From contig NZ_CAKOET010000002.1 of NCBI RefSeq assembly GCF_933208495.1, positions 186,001-250,000 on the forward strand: 64,000 nucleotides of DNA. The letters are read 5' to 3'. A model generated the notes under the pieces. The model worked only from the letters and a program-made list of their open reading frames with translations. It searched no databases and was not told the DNA's origin. Below are positions 1-7,671 of this stretch, piece by piece (position 1 is the first letter of the stretch; every line of letters starts with the position of its first letter). The DNA is from Convivina praedatoris. GTDB lineage: Bacteria > Bacillota > Bacilli > Lactobacillales > Lactobacillaceae. The position numbers and the translations under genes are program-made.

Positions 1-371
1 CAACTATTACTGGTACTTTGACTGGTGAAATCGTCATGGAAGGATTCTTACATCTTCGGATTCCAATGTGGCTCCGGCGTGTGGTAACGCGTGGGTTGGC
101 CTTGTTGCCAGTTGTTGCAGCTACAATTTATTATGGTGGAAATGAAGCGGAATTGGACAAATTGTTGACCAATTCGCAGGTTTTCCTTTCAATCGTATTG
201 CCATTTTCAATGGCACCATTGATTTACTTTACATCTTCAAAAAAGATTATGGGTGAATTTGCTAATCCTAAGTGGGTTACTTGGTTAGGTTGGATTTGTT
301 TTACTGTTTTGACCATTATAAATATTTGGATTGTTTATAATTCAGTTACCGATATTTTTGGTTTGAAATAA
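1..371 (+). CDS. mntH: Nramp-family Mn2+/H+ symporter MntH, C-terminal part (5' truncated by window edge)
   Basis: The reading frame is already open at base 3 and encodes the last ~123 residues of an Nramp divalent-metal transporter. The segment TGTLTGEIVMEGFL followed by a basic loop (WLRRVVTR) and two hydrophobic helices is typical of the last transmembrane helices of MntH. The protein acts in the cytoplasmic membrane and imports Mn2+ with protons. The true start lies outside the window; TTG at 18 is internal, not a start. uspA follows 9 bases after the stop behind a strong AGGAGG, so the two form an operon, a pairing I recall from other lactobacilli. Confidence 0.88.
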   Translation, partial: TITGTLTGEIVMEGFLHLRIPMWLRRVVTRGLALLPVVAATIYYGGNEAELDKLLTNSQVFLSIVLPFSMAPLIYFTSSKKIMGEFANPKWVTWLGWICFTVLTIINIWIVYNSVTDIFGLK

Positions 372-380
372 GGAGGGGAT

Positions 381-842
381 ATGGATACATTAAATATGGA
401 TATCGAGCCAAAGCGCTTTCAGCGTATTTTGGTAGGTGTTGATGAATCCGAACAAGGTTATTTTGCCTTGACGAATGCTATTCACCAAGCGCGAGAAGAT
501 GATTCTCACTTAATTATTGCTACTATTTTAGAAATGGGTGACCTATCAACGATTGATGCCATGCATTTGGATGCAATTAAGGCTAAGCGGGAACAATTAG
601 AAAGCAACTTAGAAAAGTATCGTAAGTATGCTGAAGAGCGTGGGGTTACTAATGTTGAGGTAGTTTTTGATGACGGTGCAAAAGCTGGAGAAACTCTAGT
701 TGAAGAAATTGCACCTGAAGTTAAAGCTGACCTAATCGTCGTTGGGGCTCACTCTCATCGTGGATTCTGGCGGTCAATCGGTTCACAAGCCGCTTACATT
801 GCTCGCAATGCGTCTATTTCAACTTTAATCGTCCGTCAATAA
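381..842 (+). CDS. Universal stress protein, UspA family
   Basis: 153-residue single UspA domain. RILVGVDESEQGYFAL is the N-terminal beta strand with the conserved Asp, and the C-terminal GAHSHRGFWRSIGSQAAYIARNA resembles the ATP-binding G-2x-G-9x-G(S/T) motif (here IVVGAHSHRG...IGS). The cytoplasmic family usually binds ATP and aids stress survival; the specific role is unknown. AGGAGGGG lies directly before the ATG. It is cotranscribed with mntH and followed by a strong terminator. Confidence 0.9.
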   Translation: MDTLNMDIEPKRFQRILVGVDESEQGYFALTNAIHQAREDDSHLIIATILEMGDLSTIDAMHLDAIKAKREQLESNLEKYRKYAEERGVTNVEVVFDDGAKAGETLVEEIAPEVKADLIVVGAHSHRGFWRSIGSQAAYIARNASISTLIVRQ

Positions 843-853
843 TTGTTTATTAT

Positions 854-893
854 AAAAAACATCCCGCCAATCGTAACCGGCGGGATGTTTTTT
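854..893 (+). terminator. Rho-independent terminator after mntH-uspA
   Basis: The perfect arms AACATCCCGCC and GGCGGGATGTT enclose a 10-nt loop and are followed by a T run. The hairpin begins 13 bases after the uspA stop. Confidence 0.92.
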
Positions 894-940
894 GCAATTT
901 AAATAAATGGTATAAAAAGAGAATTTTTTCCAAAAATAGA

Positions 941-969
941 TTGACCTAAACTGGAATATTTAGTAAACT
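941..969 (+). promoter_or_regulatory. Sigma-A promoter of tRNA-Leu
   Basis: TTGACC (941-946), a 17-nt spacer and TAAACT (964-969) lie 20 bases before the mature tRNA 5' end. Confidence 0.8.
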
Positions 970-988
970 AATGTAGTTGTGATTTGTT

Positions 989-1072
989 GCCGCTGTGGCG
1001 GAATTGGCAGACGCGCTGGACTCAAAATCCAGTGGTGGTAACACCGTGTGGGTTCGACTCCCACCGGCGGCA
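989..1072 (+). tRNA. tRNA-Leu (anticodon CAA)
   Basis: A complete class II tRNA. The acceptor stem GCCGCTG pairs with CGGCGGC, the D arm contains GGCAGACGC, and the anticodon stem CTGGA/TCCAG holds the loop CTCAAAA with CAA at 1023-1025. There is a long variable arm and a GGTTCGACTCC T arm. It reads UUG. No CCA is encoded; discriminator A is at 1072. Confidence 0.95.
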
Positions 1073-1078
1073 TATCCG

Positions 1079-1117
1079 AAGGCACTCAGTTAATTTATAT
1101 TAGCTGGGTGCCTTTTT
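1079..1117 (+). terminator. Terminator after tRNA-Leu
   Basis: AAGGCACTCAG pairs with CTGGGTGCCTT (one G-T pair) around a 14-nt loop, followed by TTTTT. Confidence 0.88.
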
Positions 1118-1133
1118 CTATCCTCTGTTACTA

Positions 1134-1220
1134 ATGAATAAAAAACAAGTGCTGATCTGGGCGATTGGCATTCTATTAGCACTTATGATGCTAGTTATCA
1201 GTCGATACTTAAGCTTCTAG
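1134..1220 (+). CDS. Possible 28-residue membrane peptide
   Basis: A short ORF starting with ATG encodes MNKKQVLIW, then a hydrophobic stretch (GILLALMMLVI) and SRYLSF. The pattern of basic start plus one transmembrane helix looks protein-like, but no Shine-Dalgarno or promoter is visible and it sits just after a terminator in a decayed patch. It may be a gene fragment. I do not recognise it. Confidence 0.25.
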   Translation: MNKKQVLIWAIGILLALMMLVISRYLSF

Positions 1221-1319
1221 CTAGTCATAATTCCACTGAATATTAAAAGATGTCCAGCTAATTTGATAGTGATAAAAAGCTTACTTAAAAATGCTTTTGC
1301 TGTGTTTCTTTTTCCCAAG

Positions 1320-1463
1320 ATGGAAGTAACTGTTGCTTTTCCTCCGTTATGTGATTAAATTAGAACCAGTTAATTTCCGAGTGACGATCAATCCAATCTA
1401 AAAGTAGCGGTTAATGGTCGGACAGTGAAAATTAGTGTTAATAATTATTTTTGGGGGACATAA
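1320..1463 (+). pseudogene. Possible remnant of a ~50-residue protein with frame breaks
   Basis: ATG at 1320 begins MEVTVAFPP and stops early. The next frame continues as RYVIKLEPVNFRVTI, and a third stretch reads SNLKVAVNGRTVKISVNNY up to the stop at 1461-1463. The three pieces look like one beta-rich protein broken by at least two frameshifts. It directly precedes the 1465 remnant. No family recognised; low confidence, since short open stretches arise by chance. Confidence 0.3.
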
Positions 1464-1464
1464 C

Positions 1465-1610
1465 ATGGAAATTGTTGATTTAGACATTGAAATGTTAAAC
1501 TTTACAATTCAAAGTAACCTAAATGATGCCCAAGTTTGCGTCAACACTATGCATTAATTGCCAATTTGGCTTATGATTCAGGTTCCAAGAAATGGTTAGT
1601 TGAGGAGTAG
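1465..1610 (+). pseudogene. Small frameshifted gene (about 48 residues if repaired)
   Basis: A GGGGG Shine-Dalgarno precedes ATG at 1465, giving MEIVDLDIEMLNFTIQ and on to ...NDAQVCVNTMH with a stop at 1555. A one-base shift near 1540 restores RQHYALIANLAYDSG and SKKWLVEE up to the stop at 1608-1610. The two halves join into one hydrophilic, strain-variable-looking small protein. Family not recognised. This could be real decay or a sequencing error. Confidence 0.4.
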
Positions 1611-1797
1611 TGATTCTAATCAAAAGAAGTTGTCTGAATCAGATGATATTTGTTAAGTTGTCTTTATAATGTCAAATGAATTTATTTTAGAATTTAAGGC
1701 ATAGATGTATGACTAATATAAAAATAGTAATAAGATTAAAGAAATCAAGAACTTAGTTACGAACTAAAATTTTTAATGTAAAACAATCATCGACTGT

Positions 1798-3570
1798 CTA
1801 AATTAAATGAGCCTCTTGCAATAATTCTTCCAACCAAGTACCTTTGATTTTTTGCATGCCTACTTTTTGAACTAATTTTGGAATAGGGAGATCAATCTCT
1901 GACAGTTCTTTCTTATCGTTCATATAGTAGAGAGCCTTTAACAGTTCACGAATGTCATAGGTTGAATTAAAGACCTCTGGGACCGCGCGCTCAAGCTCAA
2001 GGAGAGAATAAACGGCCTCCATGGCAGTCCGTACTGAATATTCAGTGGTAAAGACCGTGTCGCGAGATGGAGATTCTGCAAAATTACCAATAAAGGCTAA
2101 GTTTATTGAGCCATTTGGAACCACTGCAGGTCGATCACCAGCGATGCGGGGCATAAAGTAGCTGGTGATGAACGGCATATAGACGGGCACAGTGTTGATT
2201 GAGTTTTGTTGTGCTAGACGATTAATTTCGCTCTCTGGTACACCAAGATGATATAGGAGCTCTTGGGTAATTTCTTCACCAGAACAATCGGTAATTTTTT
2301 TATTGATAAAGTTACCACGAGTGTCGGAGTAAAGGCCATAAATCCAAACCGTTGTCTCATTTGGCTTTTGTTCTTTGAAATGGGGCTGACGATGAACGGC
2401 AAAGCTCATCATCCAATTGGAATCAGTGATAGTGATGATGCCACCGGTGTTAACTTTATGATCATGCAAGGAACGCTTAGTTAGGCGTTCAATGTAGGGG
2501 TCAACTTCTGGATTTTTAATGGTAGCCGTTGCTGAAACGAACCAGCTTTTTTCGGGTAGATTTTTGTAAAAAACGGTTGGGTGGCCAAACTCATCAGATT
2601 GAGCAGCCATGTTTTCCCATAGTTGCCAAGAACCGCCGGCCTTGTCAGTTTTAGGCGCTGCGTGTTGATGGTCACCATAGGTAGTACTTTCAGTGATTGA
2701 ACCATTTGTAATGAAAACTAAGTCATCAGGTGTTAAAGCAATAGTTTTAGGTTGACCACTAACTACTAATTGAAGTTCTTTGGCTTGCTTTTGATGTCCC
2801 TTTTGTTCAACCAGTACGTTTTTAACCTGAGTATCATATTGGATATTAACATGGTGGTCTTCAAGGTAGGATAACAAGGGTTTCACCATTGAATCGTACT
2901 GATTGTATTTATTAAATTTTAGGGCAGTGAAATCTGGCAAACCATCAATATGATGAATAAATCGCATCGCATAGCGGCGCATTTCAATGACTGAGTGCCA
3001 CTTTTCAAAGGCAAACATCGTTGCCCAATAAGTCCAGAAGTTACTTTCAAAGAACTCATCAGAGAAATAATCCCCGATGGTTTGCTTACCTAGTGATTCT
3101 TCAGTGGCCATGATTAATTTGGTTAATTCTTGTGAATGCTTTCCAAGTGTATACTGACCATCATCAGGAACTTGATTACCACGATTATAAATTAAGCGGC
3201 AGTTGGAAGAGTTAGAATCGTCTTTATCCAGCCAATAAAATTCATCCAAATAAGAGGCGTTGGGTATTTCTAGAGAGGGAATGGAACGATATAAATCCCA
3301 TAGGCACTCAAAATGATTTTCCATTTCACGACCGCCACGGGTTACAAAACCAACACCAGGGCGCTCAGTTCCGTCTAAGGAACCACCAGCTAAGGGAAGT
3401 TCTTCTAAAATATGGATGGATGATCCATCCATATGACCATCGCGGATTAAAAAGACGGCCGCTGCTAAACCGGCAATGCCGGATCCAACAATATAGGCTG
3501 ATTTTTGCTCAATATTTTCAGGTTTTCTGGGAGTTGCAAAAGCTTCAAAATTACCGCTACCGTAGTGCAT
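1798..3570 (-). CDS. ohyA: Oleate hydratase (FAD-dependent, MCRA family)
   Basis: 590 residues, normal for the myosin-cross-reactive-antigen family, which hydrates cis-9 double bonds of unsaturated fatty acids to 10-hydroxy acids. The N-terminal FAD-binding Rossmann motif is [11 protein letters not shown] (residues 28-38). The catalytic-loop motif [11 protein letters not shown] places Glu82 at the position known to be catalytic in the Staphylococcus aureus enzyme. AAGGAGA precedes ATG at 3570. It is a single-gene unit with repeated ACACTGT elements upstream that suggest repression. The likely role is detoxification of host or dietary oleic/linoleic acid at the membrane. Confidence 0.95.
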   Translation of the reverse strand: MHYGSGNFEAFATPRKPENIEQKSAYIVGSGIAGLAAAVFLIRDGHMDGSSIHILEELPLAGGSLDGTERPGVGFVTRGGREMENHFECLWDLYRSIPSLEIPNASYLDEFYWLDKDDSNSSNCRLIYNRGNQVPDDGQYTLGKHSQELTKLIMATEESLGKQTIGDYFSDEFFESNFWTYWATMFAFEKWHSVIEMRRYAMRFIHHIDGLPDFTALKFNKYNQYDSMVKPLLSYLEDHHVNIQYDTQVKNVLVEQKGHQKQAKELQLVVSGQPKTIALTPDDLVFITNGSITESTTYGDHQHAAPKTDKAGGSWQLWENMAAQSDEFGHPTVFYKNLPEKSWFVSATATIKNPEVDPYIERLTKRSLHDHKVNTGGIITITDSNWMMSFAVHRQPHFKEQKPNETTVWIYGLYSDTRGNFINKKITDCSGEEITQELLYHLGVPESEINRLAQQNSINTVPVYMPFITSYFMPRIAGDRPAVVPNGSINLAFIGNFAESPSRDTVFTTEYSVRTAMEAVYSLLELERAVPEVFNSTYDIRELLKALYYMNDKKELSEIDLPIPKLVQKVGMQKIKGTWLEELLQEAHLI

Positions 3571-3617
3571 GTTTTTCTCCTTATTTTTTAAAAACTACTA
3601 AGTATTGGACTATATAA

Positions 3618-3664
3618 ACACTGTTCGTTTTTAAAACACTGTTTATATACCAGTACAGTGTACT
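3618..3664 (-). promoter_or_regulatory. Operator-like repeats upstream of oleate hydratase
   Basis: Three copies of a 7-mer occur: ACACTGT at 3618-3624 and 3636-3642 (same orientation), and its complement ACAGTGT at 3655-3661. The third lies inside a perfect 13-bp palindrome AGTACA-G-TGTACT (3652-3664). Spacing of 18-19 bp places them on nearly the same helix face. They lie 48-94 bases before the start codon, where the promoter must be. A TetR-like fatty-acid repressor is plausible but no regulator gene is adjacent. Confidence 0.5.
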
Positions 3665-3694
3665 ACTTTTTGATAAAAATTTAAATATTCACAA

Positions 3695-3734
3695 AAAAAG
3701 TTCCCTGGGCATCTTCTGCTACAGAGAACTTTTA
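3695..3734 (-). terminator. Terminator after lemA operon
   Basis: Arms AAGTTCCCTG / CAGAGAACTT (one mismatch) are followed, reading the minus strand, by a run of seven T. The hairpin separates lemA from the oleate hydratase promoter. Confidence 0.75.
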
Positions 3735-3738
3735 AAAA

Positions 3739-4365
3739 TTATTTACTAAAATCAACCACTGGATTACTTTGGGCGGCTGCATCGGCTTCAAAATACTTTA
3801 ACTTTTGATGATTGGTCATTCCAGCTACTACTGAACTGGGGAAAGATACGACTTTGTCGTTGTAAGCACGAACAGCCTTATTGTACTTAAGGCGTTGATA
3901 GGTTACTCGGTTATCGGCACCCTCAATTTGAGACATTAGCGTGCTAACTTGATCACCGGACTTTAGGTTGGGGTAGTTTTCATTGATGGCTGATACCATT
4001 ACGTTTAACGCCCGCTCTTGACCTTCCATAGCGGTGGTCTTTTGGTCCTGACTGTTAGCGTTTTGGTAGTTGCTTTTTGCCTGGTTGTACTGGGTACGAG
4101 CTTCAGCAATTTTGCCATAGACGGCACTTTCCTGAGCTTGACTTCCCTTAATGGCATTTACTAAATTAGGAATCAAATCGGCTCGATTTTGGAGGGCCGT
4201 TTGCACAGAACCGGTGGCTTCATCAACGTCTTGCTGAGAACGATTCAGCCCGTTGGAAGAACCAATAAATGATGCTAGTAAAATGATCAAAACTAGGCCA
4301 ATAATGGCACTGATAATCACCGACTTCTTTTTGTAAAAGGGTTGAGAGTTGTTAATTACGTTCAT
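3739..4365 (-). CDS. lemA: LemA family membrane-anchored protein
   Basis: 208 residues from ATG 4365, chosen because AAAGGTG lies 7 bases upstream; an in-frame GTG nine bases earlier is unlikely. One N-terminal transmembrane helix (VIISAIIGLVLIILLASF) is followed by the helical LemA domain, with the signature NRADLIPNLVNAIKG and the C-terminal FEADAAAQSNPVVDF. The function of LemA proteins is not established. It is the last gene of the operon and follows the TPM-domain gene, a pairing often seen in bacteria. Confidence 0.9.
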   Translation of the reverse strand: MNVINNSQPFYKKKSVIISAIIGLVLIILLASFIGSSNGLNRSQQDVDEATGSVQTALQNRADLIPNLVNAIKGSQAQESAVYGKIAEARTQYNQAKSNYQNANSQDQKTTAMEGQERALNVMVSAINENYPNLKSGDQVSTLMSQIEGADNRVTYQRLKYNKAVRAYNDKVVSFPSSVVAGMTNHQKLKYFEADAAAQSNPVVDFSK

Positions 4366-4395
4366 AAAATTCACCTTTCAAAATGAGTATTAAAT

Positions 4396-5277
4396 TTAAA
4401 AATCAGAACCACCGCCGCCAAAGTCGCCACCGCCACCGGAATCGGTGAAATTATCACTACCACCAAAGTCACTGGAGTTGCTGTCTGACCAAGAATCGTG
4501 TCGATTACCACTACCAGAATTTAGTAGGGAACCTAACAGCAGCCACTGCCACCATGATGACTGGCCATCAACGGAAGCATAGCTATTATGAGCGTAATTT
4601 TTGTTACGCCGCATTAGCTTGCTAATGAAAAAAATAGATAGGAGGGGGAAAAGTACTACAAAGAGCAGCACCCACCCAAGGCCTAGTCCTTTAGCAGGAC
4701 TATTTTTTGCCTTAATTTGACCATCGGTGGGAATATTTTGGCAAACTTCATCAAATAATTTTATCAAACCCTGGTTAATCTGAGTATTATCACTGGATTT
4801 AAGCTGGCTACGATTTTCATTTAACAATTGATTTATTTTACCATCTGGTAAATTCGATTCAATTCCTGTACCAGTAGCCACCCGTACATTGTTTTGACCA
4901 TTATTTTTAGCAAAAACGATTAAAACACCATTATCTTGACCCTTTTTACCAGCCTGCCAAACCTGGCGTAAGGTTAGTTCATTGGTGAAACTTTTCATAT
5001 CCATACCATCAGTATTATTTACTGTGATGACTACCACTTGTGGTTGTGACTTGGTGGCCTGAAAACGCTTGGCTTGGTCAATGATATGTTCCTTACTACT
5101 AGTAGTTAAGATATTGGCGTAATCGTTGACTACGTAGGATTGTTCTGGCTTTAAGGTATCTGGGTTTTCTGCTCGGGCGATGGGATTGGCTATGTAGGCA
5201 ACCAATCCAAGTAACGCACTTAGGCTGATGATTAGTATCAGCCGGATGCTACTATTATTAATTTTAATAGATGACAT
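4396..5277 (-). CDS. Secreted TPM-domain protein (YgcG family)
   Basis: 293 residues: signal-anchor helix at ~10-35 ending in ARAENPD, a TPM domain (VNDYANILTTSSKEHI, VVVITVNNTDG, NGVLIVFAKN, VRVATGTGIES) at ~45-185, a second transmembrane helix (GLGWVLLFVVLFPLLSIFFI) at ~197-217, and a low-complexity Gly/Ser/Asp tail with FGGGGSDF. TPM domains face outward and some are linked to membrane-protein turnover or weak phosphatase activity; the role here is unknown. AGGAGG precedes the ATG. It lies between DUF915 hydrolase and lemA. Confidence 0.85.
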   Translation of the reverse strand: MSSIKINNSSIRLILIISLSALLGLVAYIANPIARAENPDTLKPEQSYVVNDYANILTTSSKEHIIDQAKRFQATKSQPQVVVITVNNTDGMDMKSFTNELTLRQVWQAGKKGQDNGVLIVFAKNNGQNNVRVATGTGIESNLPDGKINQLLNENRSQLKSSDNTQINQGLIKLFDEVCQNIPTDGQIKAKNSPAKGLGLGWVLLFVVLFPLLSIFFISKLMRRNKNYAHNSYASVDGQSSWWQWLLLGSLLNSGSGNRHDSWSDSNSSDFGGSDNFTDSGGGGDFGGGGSDF

Positions 5278-5307
5278 TTGACCTCCTATTCTGCCGATGC
5301 TTGCCTA

Positions 5308-6162
5308 TTACTTATCGGCGCGCCGTGAACGGTTGTCATTACTTTTATTATTTAAAATATACTCCTGAATTAATTGTACAACTTCAGGATTTTCAGGGAG
5401 ATTGGAATGTTCGGCATTATCACCGGAAACGGTAATTTGAGTATACTTTTTAACTTGTTTTTGGAAAATGTATTTTCCAGAAAGGACGCTTTGAACTGGC
5501 ACAATCCCATCGTCGCTATAGTCTTCACTACCGGCAACCGAGTAAACGGTTAAGTCAGTTGGTAAATTATCACTATTATCCATCAAATCCGTCAGCATGG
5601 CAGTTTGTTTGGTGGTAGAAGATTCAGAGAAATTATAGGGTGTACCCAAAGTCATCAAAGTTTTAATGTGGAAATCGTTAATATTGTAATAATTTTCCAA
5701 GTATTCAGTCCAATCGAGACCGCCGTTAGAATGACCAATCGCTGAGAAATCACGGAAATGATAGGTTTGTTGCAAAGCATTCATCGCTGAAGAAAGCCAT
5801 TTAGCTTGACGTTTGATATTGTCATAACTATCGGAGTTATCTTCAAAGCCAATTACAATAAAAGGCTGCCGATTATTGGTTGCTAATTTACCACTATATG
5901 TATAGGAACCATCTTTATTCACTTGGAGTTTTAAAACTGGTGTTGCTGGGGTACCTTTACTTTGTTTATTGATCGAAGTAAACATGTCGTCAAATCGATT
6001 AATGGTCGCACTTGAACCAGGAATGAAGATGACCGGTGAAATTCTGGCCGTTTGGATAGCGTGGTCGTTGTGGTGTTGTTTGGTCATCCAAATTGAACTA
6101 AAAATACCAATCACAATTAATAATATAGTACTGAGGCCTAGAATGATTTTACTGGTCCGCAC
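5308..6162 (-). CDS. DUF915 alpha/beta hydrolase, membrane-anchored
   Basis: 284 residues, GTG start with AGGAGG about 10 bases upstream. An N-terminal signal anchor (ILGLSTILLIVIGIFSSI) is followed by an alpha/beta-hydrolase fold: PVIFIPGSSA as oxyanion region, GHSNGG as nucleophile elbow with the catalytic Ser, and a C-terminal DDGIVPVQS acid and AEHSNLPENP with the probable catalytic His. It looks like an extracellular lipase/esterase-like enzyme; substrate unknown. It starts two bases after the PTS EIIC stop, so the genes are cotranscribed. Confidence 0.85.
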   Translation of the reverse strand: MRTSKIILGLSTILLIVIGIFSSIWMTKQHHNDHAIQTARISPVIFIPGSSATINRFDDMFTSINKQSKGTPATPVLKLQVNKDGSYTYSGKLATNNRQPFIVIGFEDNSDSYDNIKRQAKWLSSAMNALQQTYHFRDFSAIGHSNGGLDWTEYLENYYNINDFHIKTLMTLGTPYNFSESSTTKQTAMLTDLMDNSDNLPTDLTVYSVAGSEDYSDDGIVPVQSVLSGKYIFQKQVKKYTQITVSGDNAEHSNLPENPEVVQLIQEYILNNKSNDNRSRRADK

Positions 6163-6164
6163 GG

Positions 6165-7373
6165 TCAGTCAACCTCCTTAGTCACGTATTTTAGAAATGG
6201 TCGATATATAGATAAGTTAATCGCAAAGACTAGCAAGACTGCTAGTAAACTAGGCCAATGATTTTGGCTGGCTAAGAAGCCTAATAAAAGTCGTGGTGAA
6301 TTTATTGGTACGTTAAAAATTGAAGGTTTTAGGATGTTTAATTTAATGGCAGTAAAACCAATCAGGCTTCCTATTGTTGAAGATAAAATCATCGGTACTA
6401 GCATGATCGGCCGCAAAATTATTGGTAAGCCAAATAATAGGAGCTGATTATTGTTAAATATACTTGGAATAATTGAAAACCAGCCTAATTTTTGGTACTT
6501 TTTTCGCTGATTAAATAGCAGCCAAATACTGATAACTAAGGTACTACCGGCACCACCCAAGTATGAGAAAGTTCCAAAAACACTGTATAGATTTTCTGGG
6601 TAGGGGATTGTCGCATTGACTGATTGATAGATGGCATTTAAATTTGTTGAAACTGGAGTTAAATCCGTCATATTGTTATAAATTTCAGTCGGAATACTAA
6701 TTCCCAGCCAGGGCAAAATAGGTAATAAGAGTGCAACTAACATAATGCCAAAGAAGTGTACGAAGAAGCTAGATGAGAAAAAATCCAGATAGGAACCTTG
6801 TAAAGCCTGCAATGGCAAGGCCATGTTAATACCTATTGTCAATAAAATAATTAAAGCTGCCCAAACTAAGTGAATGTAGCCATAGGGAGCTATTTTTTTA
6901 TGGAATAAATGATCTAACCAATAGTAACTTTCACTGATTAAAATAATAGTAATAAAAAAGATAATGAAATGAATAGTCGGGCGTGACTGCCACTGGAAAT
7001 TTAAGATAATGAGCAAAAAGGAGATGCTGAAGTTAATAATCAGAGGGAAAGTCGGATCGGTGACGCCTTTGATAGTTAAGTAATTTTTAGTAATTGCAAT
7101 TGTTAAAATTAAAATGACACAGTAGTCCAAACTATTGGAAATGGCCGTAATAATTTGCGGATCCACTAAATGAGAGGGCTTATAATTAAAAATTGTGGGG
7201 AATAGGCTACCAGGATTTAAAAATAAACGATCGAATAGCCGAAAATAAACAGCTAAGGATATAACCGGTAGGCTTTCTCGAAAACTTTGATATAAGCTTT
7301 GGATAATTTTGGTATGTATTAAACGTCGATCGAAGTTTAAAAAGACGGAAGTAATTTTATTCAGTATTTTGAT
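6165..7373 (-). CDS. PTS EIIC component, lactose/cellobiose family, with no canonical start codon
   Basis: A multi-spanning sugar permease. The EIIC signature is present: FGTFSYLGGAGSTLVISIW and GLPIILRPIMLVPMIL. The frame is open from 7379 down to 6165 and its upstream part clearly encodes the family N-terminus (LPVISLAVYFRLFDRLFLN, NPGSLFPTIFN), yet no ATG, GTG or TTG occurs upstream of the internal GTG at 7166. GAGGTG (7386-7381) lies 7 bases before an ATC codon at 7373-7371, which would begin (M)KILNKI; I take this as the start (402 residues). Either ATC/ATA/CTG is used or an ATG was lost. No EIIA/EIIB neighbours. First gene of the minus-strand operon. Confidence 0.75.
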   Translation of the reverse strand: MKILNKITSVFLNFDRRLIHTKIIQSLYQSFRESLPVISLAVYFRLFDRLFLNPGSLFPTIFNYKPSHLVDPQIITAISNSLDYCVILILTIAITKNYLTIKGVTDPTFPLIINFSISFLLIILNFQWQSRPTIHFIIFFITIILISESYYWLDHLFHKKIAPYGYIHLVWAALIILLTIGINMALPLQALQGSYLDFFSSSFFVHFFGIMLVALLLPILPWLGISIPTEIYNNMTDLTPVSTNLNAIYQSVNATIPYPENLYSVFGTFSYLGGAGSTLVISIWLLFNQRKKYQKLGWFSIIPSIFNNNQLLLFGLPIILRPIMLVPMILSSTIGSLIGFTAIKLNILKPSIFNVPINSPRLLLGFLASQNHWPSLLAVLLVFAINLSIYRPFLKYVTKEVD

Positions 7374-7405
7374 TTTGGTTCACCTCAAAGTCTCAGTTAC
7401 TGTCG

Positions 7406-7434
7406 TTAACATGTTTCAAAGCATATGATACAAT
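7406..7434 (+). promoter_or_regulatory. dlt operon promoter
   Basis: TTAACA (7406-7411), a 17-nt spacer and TACAAT (7429-7434) predict a transcript start near 7441 and a ~75-base leader before dltX. Only about 20 bases separate it from the Shine-Dalgarno of the divergent EIIC gene. Confidence 0.8.
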
Positions 7435-7515
7435 ATGTTGAATAATCTAATTCAGATATTATTAAGCACGTTGGTGATTATACACTATCTATACTGCGTG
7501 CGGGGAGATTACCTC

Positions 7516-7656
7516 ATGTTCAAACATTTTTTGCAGCGACCCGTTACAATTTTTGTACTGCGCACGATTTTTTATTTTTTCATTATTTTGGCCTTAATTT
7601 ATCTTTATAGTTATTCCGGTGTAACCGGCGGTCACTTTATTTATAACGAATTTTAA
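7516..7656 (+). CDS. dltX: DltX, small D-alanylation protein
   Basis: 46 residues from ATG 7516 behind GGGGAG (7502-7507); an upstream in-frame ATG at 7435 sits in the promoter and is rejected. Sequence: amphipathic start FKHFLQRPVTIFVLRTIFYF, one transmembrane helix, and the conserved C-terminal tail YSGVTGGHFIYNEF typical of DltX. The family is needed for D-alanine transfer onto teichoic acids with DltBCD. First gene of dltXABCD. Confidence 0.93.
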   Translation: MFKHFLQRPVTIFVLRTIFYFFIILALIYLYSYSGVTGGHFIYNEF

Positions 7657-7671
7657 TGGGGAGCTTCATTC

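Larger units (their letters stand above)
1118..1797. other. 680-base stretch without an intact recognisable gene
   Basis: Between the tRNA-Leu terminator and the oleate hydratase stop codon I see only the short or broken ORFs listed separately (1134-1610). From 1611 to 1797 the sequence is AT-rich with many stops in all frames and no clear promoter or RNA structure. tRNA flanks are common sites of gene turnover, so this may be an old insertion scar, but no direct repeat of the tRNA 3' end was seen. Confidence 0.6.

Noticed and set aside
989-1797. Attachment site for an integrated element at tRNA-Leu
   Set aside because: No second copy of the tRNA 3' end was found downstream and no integrase is present, so only a decayed patch can be claimed.
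2214-2705. Overlapping ORFs on both strands inside the oleate hydratase gene
   Set aside because: All lie within a clearly coding frame with conserved catalytic motifs; no independent expression signals.
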